From Gammaproteobacteria bacterium (GTDB lineage: Bacteria; Pseudomonadota; Gammaproteobacteria; Steroidobacterales; Steroidobacteraceae): a DNA stretch of 64,000 nt. This document shows, one piece after another, positions 25,883 through 35,723 of this stretch. Every line of letters starts with the position of its first letter. Position 1 is the first letter of the stretch. The stretch covers positions 1-64,000 of the forward strand of contig DAHXNE010000034.1 in the NCBI GenBank assembly GCA_027366635.1, read 5' to 3'. The position numbers and the translations under genes were made by a program. The notes below the pieces were generated by a model that worked only from the letters and a program-made list of their open reading frames with translations, searched no databases and was not told the DNA's origin.

Positions 25883-25910
25883 ATAGACCCTGAAGCTTTG
25901 CAAAAGTTCA
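25883..25910 (-). promoter_or_regulatory. Sigma-E promoter of rpoE
   Basis: On the minus strand TGAACTT (25904-25910) is followed by 16 bp and TCTAT (25883-25887). This is a close match to the GAACTT-N16/17-TCTGA consensus of RpoE/AlgU promoters. The predicted transcript start is about 45 nt before the rpoE GTG. It implies positive autoregulation. Confidence 0.65.
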
Positions 25911-25936
25911 GATGCCTGCGTATTTCCAAAAAAACC

Positions 25937-26224
25937 TCAGACGTTCTCGGATCGAGCCAGCCGCCCGGCCGCAAGCGCTTGCGCCCCGTCCCGGATGCGA
26001 GCCGCCAACGCGGCCAGCTCGGGGTCCTCGGGCCGCTCTCCTGCGACAAGGTACCGCGCCAATTCAGGGTCGGGCAACTGCAGCAGCCGCGCCAGTGCGC
26101 CGCGTTCCACCGCTGCCGCCGATGGCAGCAGCCGCCCGGCGAACGGCTCGAGCAGCACATCGAGCTCTTTCATGCCGCGCCGGCAACGCCACAGCAATCG
26201 TCGCCCCTCGACATCCAGCGGCAC
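25937..26224 (-). CDS. sdhE: FAD assembly factor SdhE
   Basis: 95 residues from a GTG at 26224. The conserved core RRLLWRCRRGMKELDVLLEP contains the RGxxE motif needed for attaching FAD to SdhA. It follows sdhB by 10 bp, as a final gene of the succinate dehydrogenase operon. It ends 104 bp before rpoE. Confidence 0.9.
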   Translation of the reverse strand: MPLDVEGRRLLWRCRRGMKELDVLLEPFAGRLLPSAAAVERGALARLLQLPDPELARYLVAGERPEDPELAALAARIRDGAQALAAGRLARSENV

Positions 26225-26234
26225 AGTCAAAGCC

Positions 26235-27017
26235 CTAGCTCTGCCGCTGCACGAGCATCTTTTTGATCTCGGCAATGGCCTTGGCGGGATTGAGGTCTTT
26301 CGGGCATACGTCCGTGCAATTCATGATGGTATGACACCGGTACAGCTTGAACGGATCCTCGAGCGCGTCCAGCCGCTCGCCCGTCGCTTCGTCACGGCTG
26401 TCGATGATCCAGCGGTACGCCGCCAGCAGCGCCGCCGGTCCCAGGTAACGGTCGCTGTTCCACCAGTAGCTCGGGCACGCCGTCGAGCAGCATGCACACA
26501 AGATACAGCCAGCGGGCCGGTCGATTTTCTCCTGCTCGGCCTTCGACTGCAGGCGCTCCCCGTCCGGCGGCGCGGACGTCTGGGTCATCAGCCAGGGCTT
26601 GACCGAGGCATATTGTGCGTAGAACGTGGTCAGGTCGGGCACCAGATCCTTCACCACCGGCATGTGCGGCAGCGGATAGATGCGGATCTCCCGGCCCAAA
26701 TCACTCACCGGGGTGATGCAGGCCAGCCGGTTGATACCGTTGATGTTCATGGCGCACGAGCCGCAGATGCCCTCGCGGCACGAGCGGCGAAACGTCAGGG
26801 AGGCATCGCGGCTGCCTTTGATGCGGATCAGCACATCGAGCACCATCTGGCCGCATTCGGCCGCATCGAGCTCGAAGGTGTCGAGGCGCGGGTTTTCGCC
26901 GCAGTCGGGGTCGAAGCGGTAGATGCGCACGGTGCGCAGGTCGCGCGCGCCCTGCGGGGCCTTGTGGGTCACTCCGGCGCGGATTCGCGAGTTGGCGGGC
27001 AGTCGAAATTCAGCCAT
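26235..27017 (-). CDS. sdhB: Succinate dehydrogenase iron-sulfur subunit
   Basis: 260 residues. It has a plant-type [2Fe-2S] domain with [20 protein letters not shown], then the C-terminal ferredoxin domain with [16 protein letters not shown] and [20 protein letters not shown] for the [4Fe-4S] and [3Fe-4S] clusters. It passes electrons from FAD to ubiquinone. It is 12 bp after sdhA. Confidence 0.96.
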   Translation of the reverse strand: MAEFRLPANSRIRAGVTHKAPQGARDLRTVRIYRFDPDCGENPRLDTFELDAAECGQMVLDVLIRIKGSRDASLTFRRSCREGICGSCAMNINGINRLACITPVSDLGREIRIYPLPHMPVVKDLVPDLTTFYAQYASVKPWLMTQTSAPPDGERLQSKAEQEKIDRPAGCILCACCSTACPSYWWNSDRYLGPAALLAAYRWIIDSRDEATGERLDALEDPFKLYRCHTIMNCTDVCPKDLNPAKAIAEIKKMLVQRQS

Positions 27018-27029
27018 GGATCGCCTTGC

Positions 27030-28814
27030 TCAATAGACCCGCGCCTTCGGCGGGATGGTCTCGATCTCGTCCGTGAGCGTCTTGAGGTGCACGGGCCGGT
27101 AATCGAGGCGCACCCGGCCCGCGCCCTGCACCCACACCAGCGAGTGCTTCAACCAGTTCTGATCGTCGCGGTTGGGATAATCCTCGCGCGCGTGCGCGCC
27201 CCGGCTCTCGGTGCGGTTGAGCGCCGAGTGGATGGTGGCGGTCGCCTGCATGAGCAGGTTCTCCAGCTCCATCGTCTCGATCAGATCGGTATTCCACACC
27301 AGCGAGCGGTCGGTCACGCGCACGTCCGCGAACGACTCGTAGGTCTGCGCGAGCTTGCGTGTCCCCTCCTCGAGCGACCCCTGGGTGCGAAACACGGCCG
27401 CATCGCGCTGCATGGTCTTTTGCATCTCCAGGCGGATCTCGACGGTCGGGCGCGAGCCGCGCGCGTTGCGCAACCGATCGAGCCGCGCCAGCGCCGCCTC
27501 GGCCGCATCCTTCGGCAGCGGCGCATGGCGCGTGCCCGGAGCGATCAGCTCGGCGCAGCGGCGCGCGGCCTGACGACCGAACACCACCAGATCGAGCAGC
27601 GAGTTGGAGCCCAGACGATTGGCGCCATGCACCGAAACGCACGCCGTCTCCCCCACCGCCATCAAACCCGGCACCACGCTGTCCGGATCACCGGCGCGCG
27701 GCGCGATGACCTCGCCGTGGTAATTGCAGGGTATGCCCCCCATGTTGTAATGCGCGGTGGGCAGCACTGGAATCGGCTGGCGGCTCACGTCGACGCCGGC
27801 GAAGATGCGCGAGGTCTCGGCGATGCCCGGTAGACGCTCATGGATCACCGCCGGCCCCAGGTGTTCCAGGTGCAAGTGGATGTGATCGTGCTCGGGGCCG
27901 ACACCGCGGCCTTCACGGATCTCGACGGTCATGGCGCGGCTGACAACGTCGCGCGAGGCCAGATCCTTGGCATTCGGCGCATAGCGCTCCATGAATCGCT
28001 CGCCGCTGGCGTTGGTGAGATAACCGCCCTCGCCGCGCACGCCTTCGGTGATCAGGCAACCGGCCCCGTAGATGCCGGTGGGGTGGAACTGCACGAATTC
28101 CATGTCCTGCAGCGGCAGCCCGGCGCGCAGCGCCATCGCGTTGCCGTCACCGGTGCACGAGTGCGCCGAGGTGCACGAGAAGTACGTCCGGCCGTAGCCG
28201 CCGGTGGCGAGAATGGTCACGTGGGAGCGGAAGCGGTGCAGCTTGCCCTCGGTCATGTCCAGAGCGATGACGCCGCGGCACGCGCCATCCTGCATGATCA
28301 GGTCGATGGCGAAGAACTCGACGAAGAACGTGGCCGAGCGACGGATCGACTGTTGATACAAGGTGTGCAGCAGCGCGTGTCCGGTGCGGTCGGCGGCCGC
28401 GCAGGTGCGCTGCGCGACTCCTTTGCCGAATCGCGTGGTCATGCCGCCGAAGGGGCGCTGGTAGATGCGGCCCTGCTCGGTGCGCGAGAACGGCACGCCG
28501 TAGTGCTCGAGCTCGATCACCGCCTGCGGCGCCTCCTTGCACATCAGCTCGATCGCGTCCTGATCACCGAGCCAGTCGGAGCCCTTGACCGTGTCGTACA
28601 TGTGCCAGCGCCAGTCGTCCTCGCCCATGTTGCCGAGCGCGGCGCTGATGCCGCCCTGGGCGGCCACGGTGTGGCTGCGGGTCGGGAACAGCTTGCTGAT
28701 GCAGGCCGTCGACAGGCCGGCCTCGGCGAGCCCGAGGGTCGCGCGCAGCCCCGCGCCGCCGGCGCCGACCACCAGCACGTCGTACGTATGATCGATGAAT
28801 TCGTAATCGCTCAC
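27030..28814 (-). CDS. sdhA: Succinate dehydrogenase flavoprotein subunit
   Basis: 594 residues from a GTG at 28814 that overlaps the sdhD stop (GTGA). The reading frame continues far upstream but only this start gives the family N-terminus [20 protein letters not shown]. The covalent-FAD histidine is in [16 protein letters not shown]. Active-site regions [18 protein letters not shown] and [18 protein letters not shown] are complete. It oxidises succinate to fumarate in the TCA cycle. Confidence 0.96.
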   Translation of the reverse strand: MSDYEFIDHTYDVLVVGAGGAGLRATLGLAEAGLSTACISKLFPTRSHTVAAQGGISAALGNMGEDDWRWHMYDTVKGSDWLGDQDAIELMCKEAPQAVIELEHYGVPFSRTEQGRIYQRPFGGMTTRFGKGVAQRTCAAADRTGHALLHTLYQQSIRRSATFFVEFFAIDLIMQDGACRGVIALDMTEGKLHRFRSHVTILATGGYGRTYFSCTSAHSCTGDGNAMALRAGLPLQDMEFVQFHPTGIYGAGCLITEGVRGEGGYLTNASGERFMERYAPNAKDLASRDVVSRAMTVEIREGRGVGPEHDHIHLHLEHLGPAVIHERLPGIAETSRIFAGVDVSRQPIPVLPTAHYNMGGIPCNYHGEVIAPRAGDPDSVVPGLMAVGETACVSVHGANRLGSNSLLDLVVFGRQAARRCAELIAPGTRHAPLPKDAAEAALARLDRLRNARGSRPTVEIRLEMQKTMQRDAAVFRTQGSLEEGTRKLAQTYESFADVRVTDRSLVWNTDLIETMELENLLMQATATIHSALNRTESRGAHAREDYPNRDDQNWLKHSLVWVQGAGRVRLDYRPVHLKTLTDEIETIPPKARVY

Positions 28815-29197
28815 GGCGCGCCTCCCAACGCGACTCTGAGCACCGCGAACACGCCGGCCGCGGCGGCGATCACGTGCAGGTAGGTCACCAGGGCGAGCGC
28901 CGCGGTCTTCGGGCCGGCGCCGTGCACATAGTCCTCGACCACCACCCGCACGCCGAGCTGCGAGTGCCACGTGACCGTGAGCACGAACAGGATCAGCAGC
29001 ACCGCCGTCCAGCCTTGGCTCATCCAGGCGGTCACGGCGGAGTAGCCGAGCGAGGGCAACGACAGCAACGACACGGCGAACCAGATAGTGAGCGGCACCA
29101 AGGCAACGGCCGTCAGACGCTGCACCCACCAGTGACGCACGCCCTCCTTGGCGGCGCCCTGGCCGAGCACGCTCGCGAGCGGCGTGCGCAGGCTCAT
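28811..29197 (-). CDS. sdhD: Succinate dehydrogenase membrane anchor subunit
   Basis: 128 residues from the ATG at 29197 (overlapping sdhC by 4 bp). Three membrane helices (about 30-50, 58-78 and 100-122). [20 protein letters not shown] matches the quinone/heme face of SdhD. It anchors SdhAB in the inner membrane. Confidence 0.9.
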   Translation of the reverse strand: MSLRTPLASVLGQGAAKEGVRHWWVQRLTAVALVPLTIWFAVSLLSLPSLGYSAVTAWMSQGWTAVLLILFVLTVTWHSQLGVRVVVEDYVHGAGPKTAALALVTYLHVIAAAAGVFAVLRVALGGAP

Positions 29198-29583
29198 GCG
29201 AGCACCCGGATGAGCAGCCAGCAGGCAAGCCCCAGGAACAGCACCGCGCTCGCCCCGAGCACCACGTAGGCGCTGGCCCGCGATTGCGCGCGCTCCAGGC
29301 CGCGGCCGGTGTCCCACACCAGATGACGCACGCCGGCGCACAGGTGATAGGAGAACACCGCCAGCAGCACCAGGAAGATGGCCTTGAAGATCCACAGCGC
29401 GAGGACCGACTCGGCCTGCGCATAGGCGCCGGGCCCCGCGGCCGCGGCCATGAGCCAGTACACCAACAGGATCAGGCCCGCGGAGAGCGCCAGTCCGGTG
29501 AAGCGGTTCAGTAAAGAGGTGAGCAGCGTGTAGCGGCGCATCCGGTACACGGACAGGTGCGGCGAGAGGGGTCGTTCGGCCAT
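29194..29583 (-). CDS. sdhC: Succinate dehydrogenase cytochrome b556 subunit
   Basis: 129 residues. It begins [20 protein letters not shown] then TSLLNRFTG, the usual ubiquinone-site region with conserved Ser and Arg. The heme-ligand region [20 protein letters not shown] follows. Three helices. It is the first SDH structural gene, 13 bp after the SDHAF4-like gene. Confidence 0.92.
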   Translation of the reverse strand: MAERPLSPHLSVYRMRRYTLLTSLLNRFTGLALSAGLILLVYWLMAAAAGPGAYAQAESVLALWIFKAIFLVLLAVFSYHLCAGVRHLVWDTGRGLERAQSRASAYVVLGASAVLFLGLACWLLIRVLA

Positions 29584-29596
29584 GGTTGCTCGCGGC

Positions 29597-29782
29597 TCAG
29601 AAATCGATACAGCGGCCCTTGCGTTCCCAATCGCCGTAGCGTGTGGGCTCGGGCCCTTGCGGCCCGTCGATCTCTCGGGGCACATCCGGCGCTGACCGCT
29701 GCGCCTCGGCCGCCGTGGTCGTGGCGCCCGTGCCGGCTTCTCCCGGTGCTGAGGCCGGAACGTTCTTCGAATCGGTGTGCAT
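29597..29782 (-). CDS. SDHAF4-like succinate dehydrogenase assembly protein (DUF1674)
   Basis: 61 residues. The C-terminal half PREIDGPQGPEPTRYGDWER then KGRCIDF is the DUF1674 signature shared with mitochondrial Sdh8/SDHAF4, which binds free flavinylated SdhA. The N-terminal half is a low-complexity linker. It is the first gene of the succinate dehydrogenase operon, and its position supports the role in SDH assembly. Confidence 0.85.
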   Translation of the reverse strand: MHTDSKNVPASAPGEAGTGATTTAAEAQRSAPDVPREIDGPQGPEPTRYGDWERKGRCIDF

Positions 29783-29854
29783 GCGCGGCCAGTGTGCCAG
29801 AAACCGGGCGTGCCCGCCATGACCCGGGCGGGGCACGCCGGGATACAATGCGCC

Positions 29855-30781
29855 ATGGTCACCCATTGCGAGCTCGGTCGGATCACCCTGGAGGATTTCG
29901 GCACCGTGCGCATCGCCGGCGCCGACGCGGTGCGTTTTCTGCAAGGTCAGCTGTCGAACGACGTGACCCGCCTCGGACCGGAGCAGGCGCTGCTCGCCGG
30001 TTATCACAATCCCCAGGGACGCACCATCGCGCTGCTGCGGTTGGCTTGGCTCGCCGACGGGGAGTTGCTGGCCCTGCTGCCCCGCGAGCTCGCGGGTCCC
30101 GTTGCGCAGCGGCTCTCGAAATACGTGCTGCGCGCCAACGTGACCGTCACCGACGTCTCGCCGGCATGGTGTGTCAGTGGCCTTGGCGACAGAGGCGCGC
30201 TGGAGCAAGCCGAGCCTGTGGAGCTGCCCCGCTCGCAGCTTCCGGGCGCGCACGCCGACGCGCAGCGCCGTGTCGGGGAGCGCCTCGTGCTCTGCGCCGG
30301 CGGTCCGAGCGGGCGCTGGTTGGAAATCGCCCCGCGCACGACGGCCGCACCGCCGGCCGCGGCGTGCGAGTCCTGGCGGCTGCTCGACGTGCGCGCCGGC
30401 CTGCCGCAGGTTTACGCCGCGACATCGGCGCAATTTGTGGCGCAGATGTTGAATCTCGACGTGCTCGGCGCCATCGCCTTCGACAAGGGCTGTTACACCG
30501 GACAGGAAGTGATCGCGCGCGCGCATTATCGCGGCCGGGTCAAGCGGCGCGTCCAGCGCTTCTGCACCAACGAGGCGGCGGCGCTCGCGCCCGGCGCGCT
30601 CGGCCGCCTGCCCGACGGCCGCGCCTTCACGGTGGTGCAGGCCGCGCGCCACAGCGACGGCCGCTGTGAATTCCTGGCGGTGACGGCACTGCCCGGCGAG
30701 CCGCCCGCCGCCGAGGCCGAGACCGGTCCGGCGACCGTGCGAGCCGAGCCGCTCGATCTGCCTTACGCCCTGCCGGCGTAG
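29855..30781 (+). CDS. ygfZ: Folate-binding Fe-S repair protein YgfZ
   Basis: 308 residues from the ATG at 29855. It has the aminomethyltransferase-like fold with AVRFLQGQLSNDVTRLGPEQ near the start and the family signature KGCYTGQEVIARAHYRGRVK. YgfZ uses folate to support maturation or repair of certain iron-sulfur enzymes. Its placement next to the SDH operon fits an iron-sulfur theme. The stop is only 5 bp from the convergent murI stop. Confidence 0.93.
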   Translation: MVTHCELGRITLEDFGTVRIAGADAVRFLQGQLSNDVTRLGPEQALLAGYHNPQGRTIALLRLAWLADGELLALLPRELAGPVAQRLSKYVLRANVTVTDVSPAWCVSGLGDRGALEQAEPVELPRSQLPGAHADAQRRVGERLVLCAGGPSGRWLEIAPRTTAAPPAAACESWRLLDVRAGLPQVYAATSAQFVAQMLNLDVLGAIAFDKGCYTGQEVIARAHYRGRVKRRVQRFCTNEAAALAPGALGRLPDGRAFTVVQAARHSDGRCEFLAVTALPGEPPAAEAETGPATVRAEPLDLPYALPA

Positions 30782-30786
30782 CCGCC

Positions 30787-31584
30787 TCACAGATCGATCA
30801 GTTGCACCTCTTCCGGGGCGATGGGCCGCTGCAGAAAGCGCGCGCCGATTCGGGCGAAGCGCTGCGGGGCATCGGTGGCGAGCAGTCGCACGCCGCCCTC
30901 GCCTGCGGCCGCGGCGATGCCGGCCTGCACCAGCGCGCGCCGTACGTGGCGTGCCGTGGTCTGCGCCGAATCGACGATGCCGATCCCGGAGCCGACCGCG
31001 GCGCGGATGGCGCGCCCGAGCATCGGGAAATGCGTGCAACCCAACACCAGGGTATCGATGCGTCCGGCCGTGGCGAACAGAGGATCGAGATAATGATGCG
31101 CCACAGCCTCGGCGATCGGGCCCTCGCACAAGCCCTCCTCGGCCAGTGCGACCAACAGCGGCGCCGGCACGGCGGTGACTTGCGCTGCGGGCCGGCGCCG
31201 ACGGATGGCCTGCTGATAGGCGCCGCCGCGCACCGTTCCCTCGGTGGCGATCACCGCGATGTGACCGGAACTCGAGGCCGCGCAGGCCGCCTCGGCGCCC
31301 GGCTCGATGACACCGATCACCGGCACGCTCGCGATACGCTCGCCAACCGCCGGCAGAGCAACCGCCGAGGCGGTATTGCAGGCGATCACCAGACACTTGA
31401 GCCGGAATGCCGCGAGCGCCTCGGTTGCCTGCAGCGCATAGCGCACGACCGTCTGCGCGCTCTTGGTCCCGTAGGGCAAACGCGCCGTGTCGCCCAAATA
31501 GACGAACTGCTCGGCGGGCAGCTCCGCAACGAGCGAACGCAGCACCGTCAGGCCACCCACACCGGAATCGAAGACGCCGATCAT
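30787..31584 (-). CDS. murI: Glutamate racemase
   Basis: 265 residues. It provides D-glutamate for peptidoglycan. GVFDSGVGGLTVLRSL (3-18) and the two catalytic cysteines, in VIACNTASAVALP and LVLGCTHFPMLGRAI, are intact. Convergent with ygfZ; it is 140 bp downstream of lysS. Confidence 0.95.
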   Translation of the reverse strand: MIGVFDSGVGGLTVLRSLVAELPAEQFVYLGDTARLPYGTKSAQTVVRYALQATEALAAFRLKCLVIACNTASAVALPAVGERIASVPVIGVIEPGAEAACAASSSGHIAVIATEGTVRGGAYQQAIRRRRPAAQVTAVPAPLLVALAEEGLCEGPIAEAVAHHYLDPLFATAGRIDTLVLGCTHFPMLGRAIRAAVGSGIGIVDSAQTTARHVRRALVQAGIAAAAGEGGVRLLATDAPQRFARIGARFLQRPIAPEEVQLIDL

Positions 31585-31724
31585 CGGCGGGAAACGGACC
31601 GCGACCCAGAGTCACGCCCGCAGCGCGGCCCGCCGCACCGCAACCGCCGCTGCCGCGGCGAGCGCCGCTCGCGACACGCGAGCGCGCAGGGGGGCATGCT
31701 CATGGCCGATCCGTCCCCGTCAGA

Positions 31725-33320
31725 TCACCGGGACGGCGGCTGCGTCGGTGTCGTATCGAGCGCGCCGCCCGCTGCCGCACTGTCCTGGCGGGCGGGCACG
31801 GCTGCCTGCGGCCGCAGATGCGGGAACAGAATGACGTCGCGAATCGAGGGCGAATCGGTGAAGAACATCACCAGCCGATCGATGCCGACACCGAGCCCGG
31901 CGGTCGGCGGCATGCCGTACTCCAGCGCGCGGACGTAGTCGGCGTCATAGAACATCGCTTCCTCGTCACCGCGATCCTTGCGCGCCACCTGGGCACGGAA
32001 GCGTGCCGCCTGGTCCTCCGGGTCATTGAGCTCGGAGAAGCCGTTGGCAAGCTCGCGGCCGGCGATGAACAGCTCGAACCGATCGGTGACGAACGGATCC
32101 TGATCATTGGCGCGCGAGAGCGGCGAGACTTCCGCCGGGTAGGCCCACACGAAGGTCGGATCGAGGAACGTGTGCTCGGCGGTCTTCTCGAAGATCTCGA
32201 TCTGCAGCTTGCCCGGTCCGTCGTGCGGCTGCACCGCAATGCCGAGCCGTGCGCACACGCCGCGCAAATAGCCCGGGTCGCGCAGCGCGCCGGGCTCGAG
32301 CTGCGGATTGTGCTCGAGAATCGCCTCCTCGACCGTCACCCGGCGGAACGGTCGGGCCAGATCGTAGTGGCGCCCCTGATACGTCAGCTGTTGGCTGCCG
32401 TGGACCGTAACCGCCATGCCGCGGATCGCCTTCTCGATCCAGTCCATCAGATCGCGGTAATCGGCGAACGCCAGGTACAGCTCCAGCATGGTGAATTCCG
32501 GGTTGTGCTGAGTCGAGAGTCCCTCGTTGCGGAAATTACGGTTGATCTCGTACACGCGCTCGAACCCACCGACCACCAGGCGCTTCAAGTACAGCTCCGG
32601 GGCGATGCGCAGATACATGTCCTGATCGAGCGCGTTGTGGTGGGTGACGAAGGGACGCGCGCTCGCCCCGCCGGGAATCGGCTGCATCATCGGGGTCTCC
32701 ACCTCGATGAAATCGAGCGCGTCGAGAAACTCACGCAGGTAGCTCACGATACGCGCACGTGTCCGGAACACGTTGCGACTGGATTCGCTGACGATCAGAT
32801 CGACATACCGCTGCCGGTAGCGCGTCTCCACGTCGGCGAGGCCGTGCCACTTGTCCGGCAGCGGCCGCAGCGACTTGACGATCAGCCGCAACTGCTCCAC
32901 GCGCACGGACAGCTCGCCGGTCTTGGTGCGGAACAGCACGCCGCTTGCGCCGAGGATATCGCCGATGTCCCAGCCCTTGAATGCCTCGTACAGCTCCGCG
33001 CCGATCGCGTCCCTCGGCACGAACAGCTGGATCTGCCCGGTCCGGTCGGCGATATTGGCGAAGCTCGCCTTGCCCATCACCCGCTTCAACAGCATTCGGC
33101 CGCCGACCGTTACCCGCGTCGGGTTGCCATCCAGCCACTCACCCGTGCGCTCGCCGAAGGCCGCCTGCAGCTGCCCCGCCAGCGCATCACGACGGAAATC
33201 GTTTGGATATGCCGCGCCGCGCGCGCGCAGCGCGCCGAGCTTGGCGCGCCGCTCGGCGATCAGCTTGTTCTCCTCGGTTGGGCCGCCGAGACGGGACGAT
33301 TCCGGGCTGTTGTCTGTCAT
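31725..33320 (-). CDS. lysS: Lysyl-tRNA synthetase, class II
   Basis: 531 residues from the ATG at 33320. An N-terminal OB-fold anticodon-binding domain is followed by the class II core: motif 2 [20 protein letters not shown] and motif 3 [20 protein letters not shown]. After the usual HLRP end the protein carries about 25 extra residues rich in Ala, Pro and Thr. The start is 7 bp after prfB, as in E. coli prfB-lysS. Confidence 0.95.
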   Translation of the reverse strand: MTDNSPESSRLGGPTEENKLIAERRAKLGALRARGAAYPNDFRRDALAGQLQAAFGERTGEWLDGNPTRVTVGGRMLLKRVMGKASFANIADRTGQIQLFVPRDAIGAELYEAFKGWDIGDILGASGVLFRTKTGELSVRVEQLRLIVKSLRPLPDKWHGLADVETRYRQRYVDLIVSESSRNVFRTRARIVSYLREFLDALDFIEVETPMMQPIPGGASARPFVTHHNALDQDMYLRIAPELYLKRLVVGGFERVYEINRNFRNEGLSTQHNPEFTMLELYLAFADYRDLMDWIEKAIRGMAVTVHGSQQLTYQGRHYDLARPFRRVTVEEAILEHNPQLEPGALRDPGYLRGVCARLGIAVQPHDGPGKLQIEIFEKTAEHTFLDPTFVWAYPAEVSPLSRANDQDPFVTDRFELFIAGRELANGFSELNDPEDQAARFRAQVARKDRGDEEAMFYDADYVRALEYGMPPTAGLGVGIDRLVMFFTDSPSIRDVILFPHLRPQAAVPARQDSAAAGGALDTTPTQPPSR

Positions 33321-33327
33321 GAGCTGC

Positions 33328-34423
33328 CTACAACCCCGCCTTGAGCGAGGCTTCCAGGAACTGATCGAGATCCCCATCGAGCACCGCGACGGTGTTACCC
33401 ACCTCCACGCCGGTGCGCAGATCCTTGATGCGTGACTGATCGAGGACGTAGGAGCGGATCTGATTGCCCCAACTGACGTCCGACTTGGTGTCCTCGAGCA
33501 CCTTGGCGGCGGCGTTGCGCTTATTGACCTCCAGCTCGTAGAGCTTGGCCTTGAGCATCTTCATGGCCGTCGCGCGATTCTTGTGCTGGCTACGCTCGTT
33601 TTGACAGGCTACCACAATCCCCGAGGGCAGGTGCGTGATGCGCACCGCCGACTCGGTCTTGTTGACGTGCTGACCGCCGGCGCCCGAGGAACGGTAAACA
33701 TCGGTCTTCAGGTCCGCCGGATTGATATCGATCTGGATGTCATCGTCGATCTCGGCGGAGACGAATACCGAGGCGAACGAGGTATGACGCCGGTTGCCCG
33801 CGTCGAAGGGCGACTTGCGCACGAGACGATGCACGCCGGTCTCGGTGCGCAGCCACCCATAGGCGAACTCGCCCCGCACCTCGATGGTGGCGCTCTTGAT
33901 GCCGGCGACCTCGCCCGGGCTCGAGTCGATCACCTCGCAGGGAAAGCCACGCGCGGCGCCCCATCTGAGGTACATCCGCAGCAGCATCTGCGCCCAATCC
34001 TGCGCCTCGGTGCCGCCGGCACCGGCCTGGATGTCGAGAAAGGCGTGGTGCGAGTCCATCTCGCCGCGGAACATGCGTTGCAATTCCAGACGACGCACCG
34101 CCGTCTCGAGGCCGCGGGCCTCGCGGTCGATCTCGGCCGCCGCCGCGGCGTCGTTGTCCGCTTCGGCCAGCTCCAGCAGCTCCATCGCGTCCCGCAGGCC
34201 CGCGTCGACCCGCTCGATCTGCTGCAGGTCCGCGCTCAGGCGGGCGCGCTCACGCCCCAACTGCTGCGCCCGCTCCGGCTGGGACCACACGCCGGGGTCC
34301 TCCAGCTCGCGCGCGACTTCCTCGAAGCGCTCCTTCTTGTTGTCATACTCAAAGAAACCCCCGTAGGGAGCTCATGCGCTCCTTGAGGTCTTTGAGTTGG
34401 CGCTTCAGAGGGTTGAGTTCCAT
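33328..34423 (-). CDS. prfB: Peptide chain release factor 2, programmed +1 frameshift
   Basis: The gene is in two frames: codons 1-24 at 34423-34352, then a TGA at 34349-34351; decoding shifts +1 and continues with GAG at 34350 to the stop at 33328. The protein is 364 residues, [20 protein letters not shown] then [15 protein letters not shown]. The SPF anticodon-like tripeptide lies in [15 protein letters not shown] and the catalytic GGQ in [22 protein letters not shown]2 releases peptides at UGA and UAA and controls its own level by the frameshift. Confidence 0.95.
34346..34364 (-). promoter_or_regulatory. prfB frameshift site
   Basis: On the minus strand CGGGGG precedes TTT CTT TGA G. The purine-rich internal Shine-Dalgarno-like run lies just before the CTT TGA slip site, as in E. 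coli CTT TGA C. The base after TGA is G here. When RF2 is scarce, ribosomes pause at TGA and slip by +1. Confidence 0.85.
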
Positions 34424-34512
34424 TGTGCCTGCCATGTCGTCACTGATTGCGAAATTTTACCGGGCGACGACCTCGATTGCCAGCGCCGGCCCGGCGCCGC
34501 CCTCCCCGCCTA

Positions 34513-35493
34513 TCACACGTCGTTCTGGGCGTGCAGGAGCCGTCCGAGCTGCGCCCGACCATCGATGCCGAGCTTGCGATAGGACTTGCGCACGATGCTA
34601 CGCACCGTCGCCGGGGCCAGCGCGCACCGGCGCGCGATGTCACTATAGTCGCTGCCGGCCGCCAGCAGCCGCACCACTTCGCACTCCCGCCGGGTCAGCC
34701 GCTCGCTGAGCGATACGCTCTTGACGCTGAGCACGAGGGAATCGGTGAACACGCGCGCGACGATCGTCTCGCCGCGGTCCGTGAGCGGCACCTCGCCCTC
34801 GCTCAACAGTCCCGCCAGCAGCGCCGCCGGCAGACGCAGTCCGCGCCAGCGCGGCCAGATCGCCTCGACCGCCTCGCGCACCACACTGCCGCAGTGCAAC
34901 ACCGTGCCGTCGAGCAGCGTCACGGCGCGGCGCGGCTGCGGGCTGAGCGGCGTTTCGCTGGAGGCGCGGCGCAAGCACAGCGCGCGATTCACCGAGCGGG
35001 ACTCCACGAGGTGCGGCATCAGCAAGCGCAGCATGTCCCGATCCCCCGCGTCGAAGGGGACGTCGCTGTGCGGGCGGCACAGCGACAGCCACTGGCTGCT
35101 GGCCGCGCCCGCTCCAGCGCTGGCGATCAGCAGCTGCCGCGCGATGCCCCAGCGCTTCACGTCGGCAAGCGCCGTGCGGGCCGCCGGTCGCGCATAGACC
35201 TCCTGCGCATCCAGGATATGCGCGCATCCCGGCGTGGCCACCGCGGTCTCCAGGATCTGCGGATGCGTCCGCAGCAGCGCGATGAGCTCCTCGAGCGAGG
35301 CACGCGCGACACGATAGGCGTGCAAGCGATGCACGTGCAGCTGGCCCGCCGCGATCCGCCCCGTCAGCCACAGGGCCGACTCGAAGCGAAGGTGCTCGGC
35401 GAGCGCCCCCAGCACGCAGACCTGAAAACCATCAGTCGATATGTCTTGCGCCGTCCGATACAGCTGCTGGGTGAATTCCCAAAGGGCTTCCAT
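34513..35493 (-). CDS. LuxR-family HTH transcriptional regulator
   Basis: 326 residues from the ATG at 35493, which has GGTGGGG about 8 nt upstream; a GTG at 35559 would add 22 residues. The C-terminus (about 255-320) is a LuxR/GerE helix-turn-helix: LTRRECEVVRLLAAGSDYSD then IARRCALAPATVRSIVRKSY then RKLGIDGRAQLGRL. The N-terminal 220 residues have no recognised sensor domain. It is between recJ and prfB on the same strand; an upstream TATAAT (minus strand, about 35655) may be its promoter. Ligand and targets are unknown. Confidence 0.75.
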   Translation of the reverse strand: MEALWEFTQQLYRTAQDISTDGFQVCVLGALAEHLRFESALWLTGRIAAGQLHVHRLHAYRVARASLEELIALLRTHPQILETAVATPGCAHILDAQEVYARPAARTALADVKRWGIARQLLIASAGAGAASSQWLSLCRPHSDVPFDAGDRDMLRLLMPHLVESRSVNRALCLRRASSETPLSPQPRRAVTLLDGTVLHCGSVVREAVEAIWPRWRGLRLPAALLAGLLSEGEVPLTDRGETIVARVFTDSLVLSVKSVSLSERLTRRECEVVRLLAAGSDYSDIARRCALAPATVRSIVRKSYRKLGIDGRAQLGRLLHAQNDV

Positions 35494-35723
35494 GATCGGC
35501 ATCCCCACCGTGCAGACCTGCGGGGCGCCGGTGCGCCTCAGCCGAAACTGAGCCGACACCGGATCCGACAGGCGTTTTAGTTATAACGCTATTCCGCCGC
35601 GGACTTTCCTTCCCCCGTTCCGCGGACGATCAAAGCACCACTTCAGACATTATATTCAACGTGCCGCGCGGCCGCGCGGGCACTGCAATCGACTCGCGCT
35701 CCAGACGCGGCCGATGCTGCCCT

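Noticed and set aside
25995-27833. 612-codon plus-strand frame opposite sdhB/sdhA
   Set aside because: Antisense to intact SDH genes; no domain or start context.
31407-33344. 645-codon plus-strand frame opposite murI/lysS
   Set aside because: Antisense shadow of lysS with no recognisable protein features.
33328-34290. prfB as a 320-residue single-frame gene
   Set aside because: This would lose the N-terminus; the +1 frameshift reading restores the full RF2 start.
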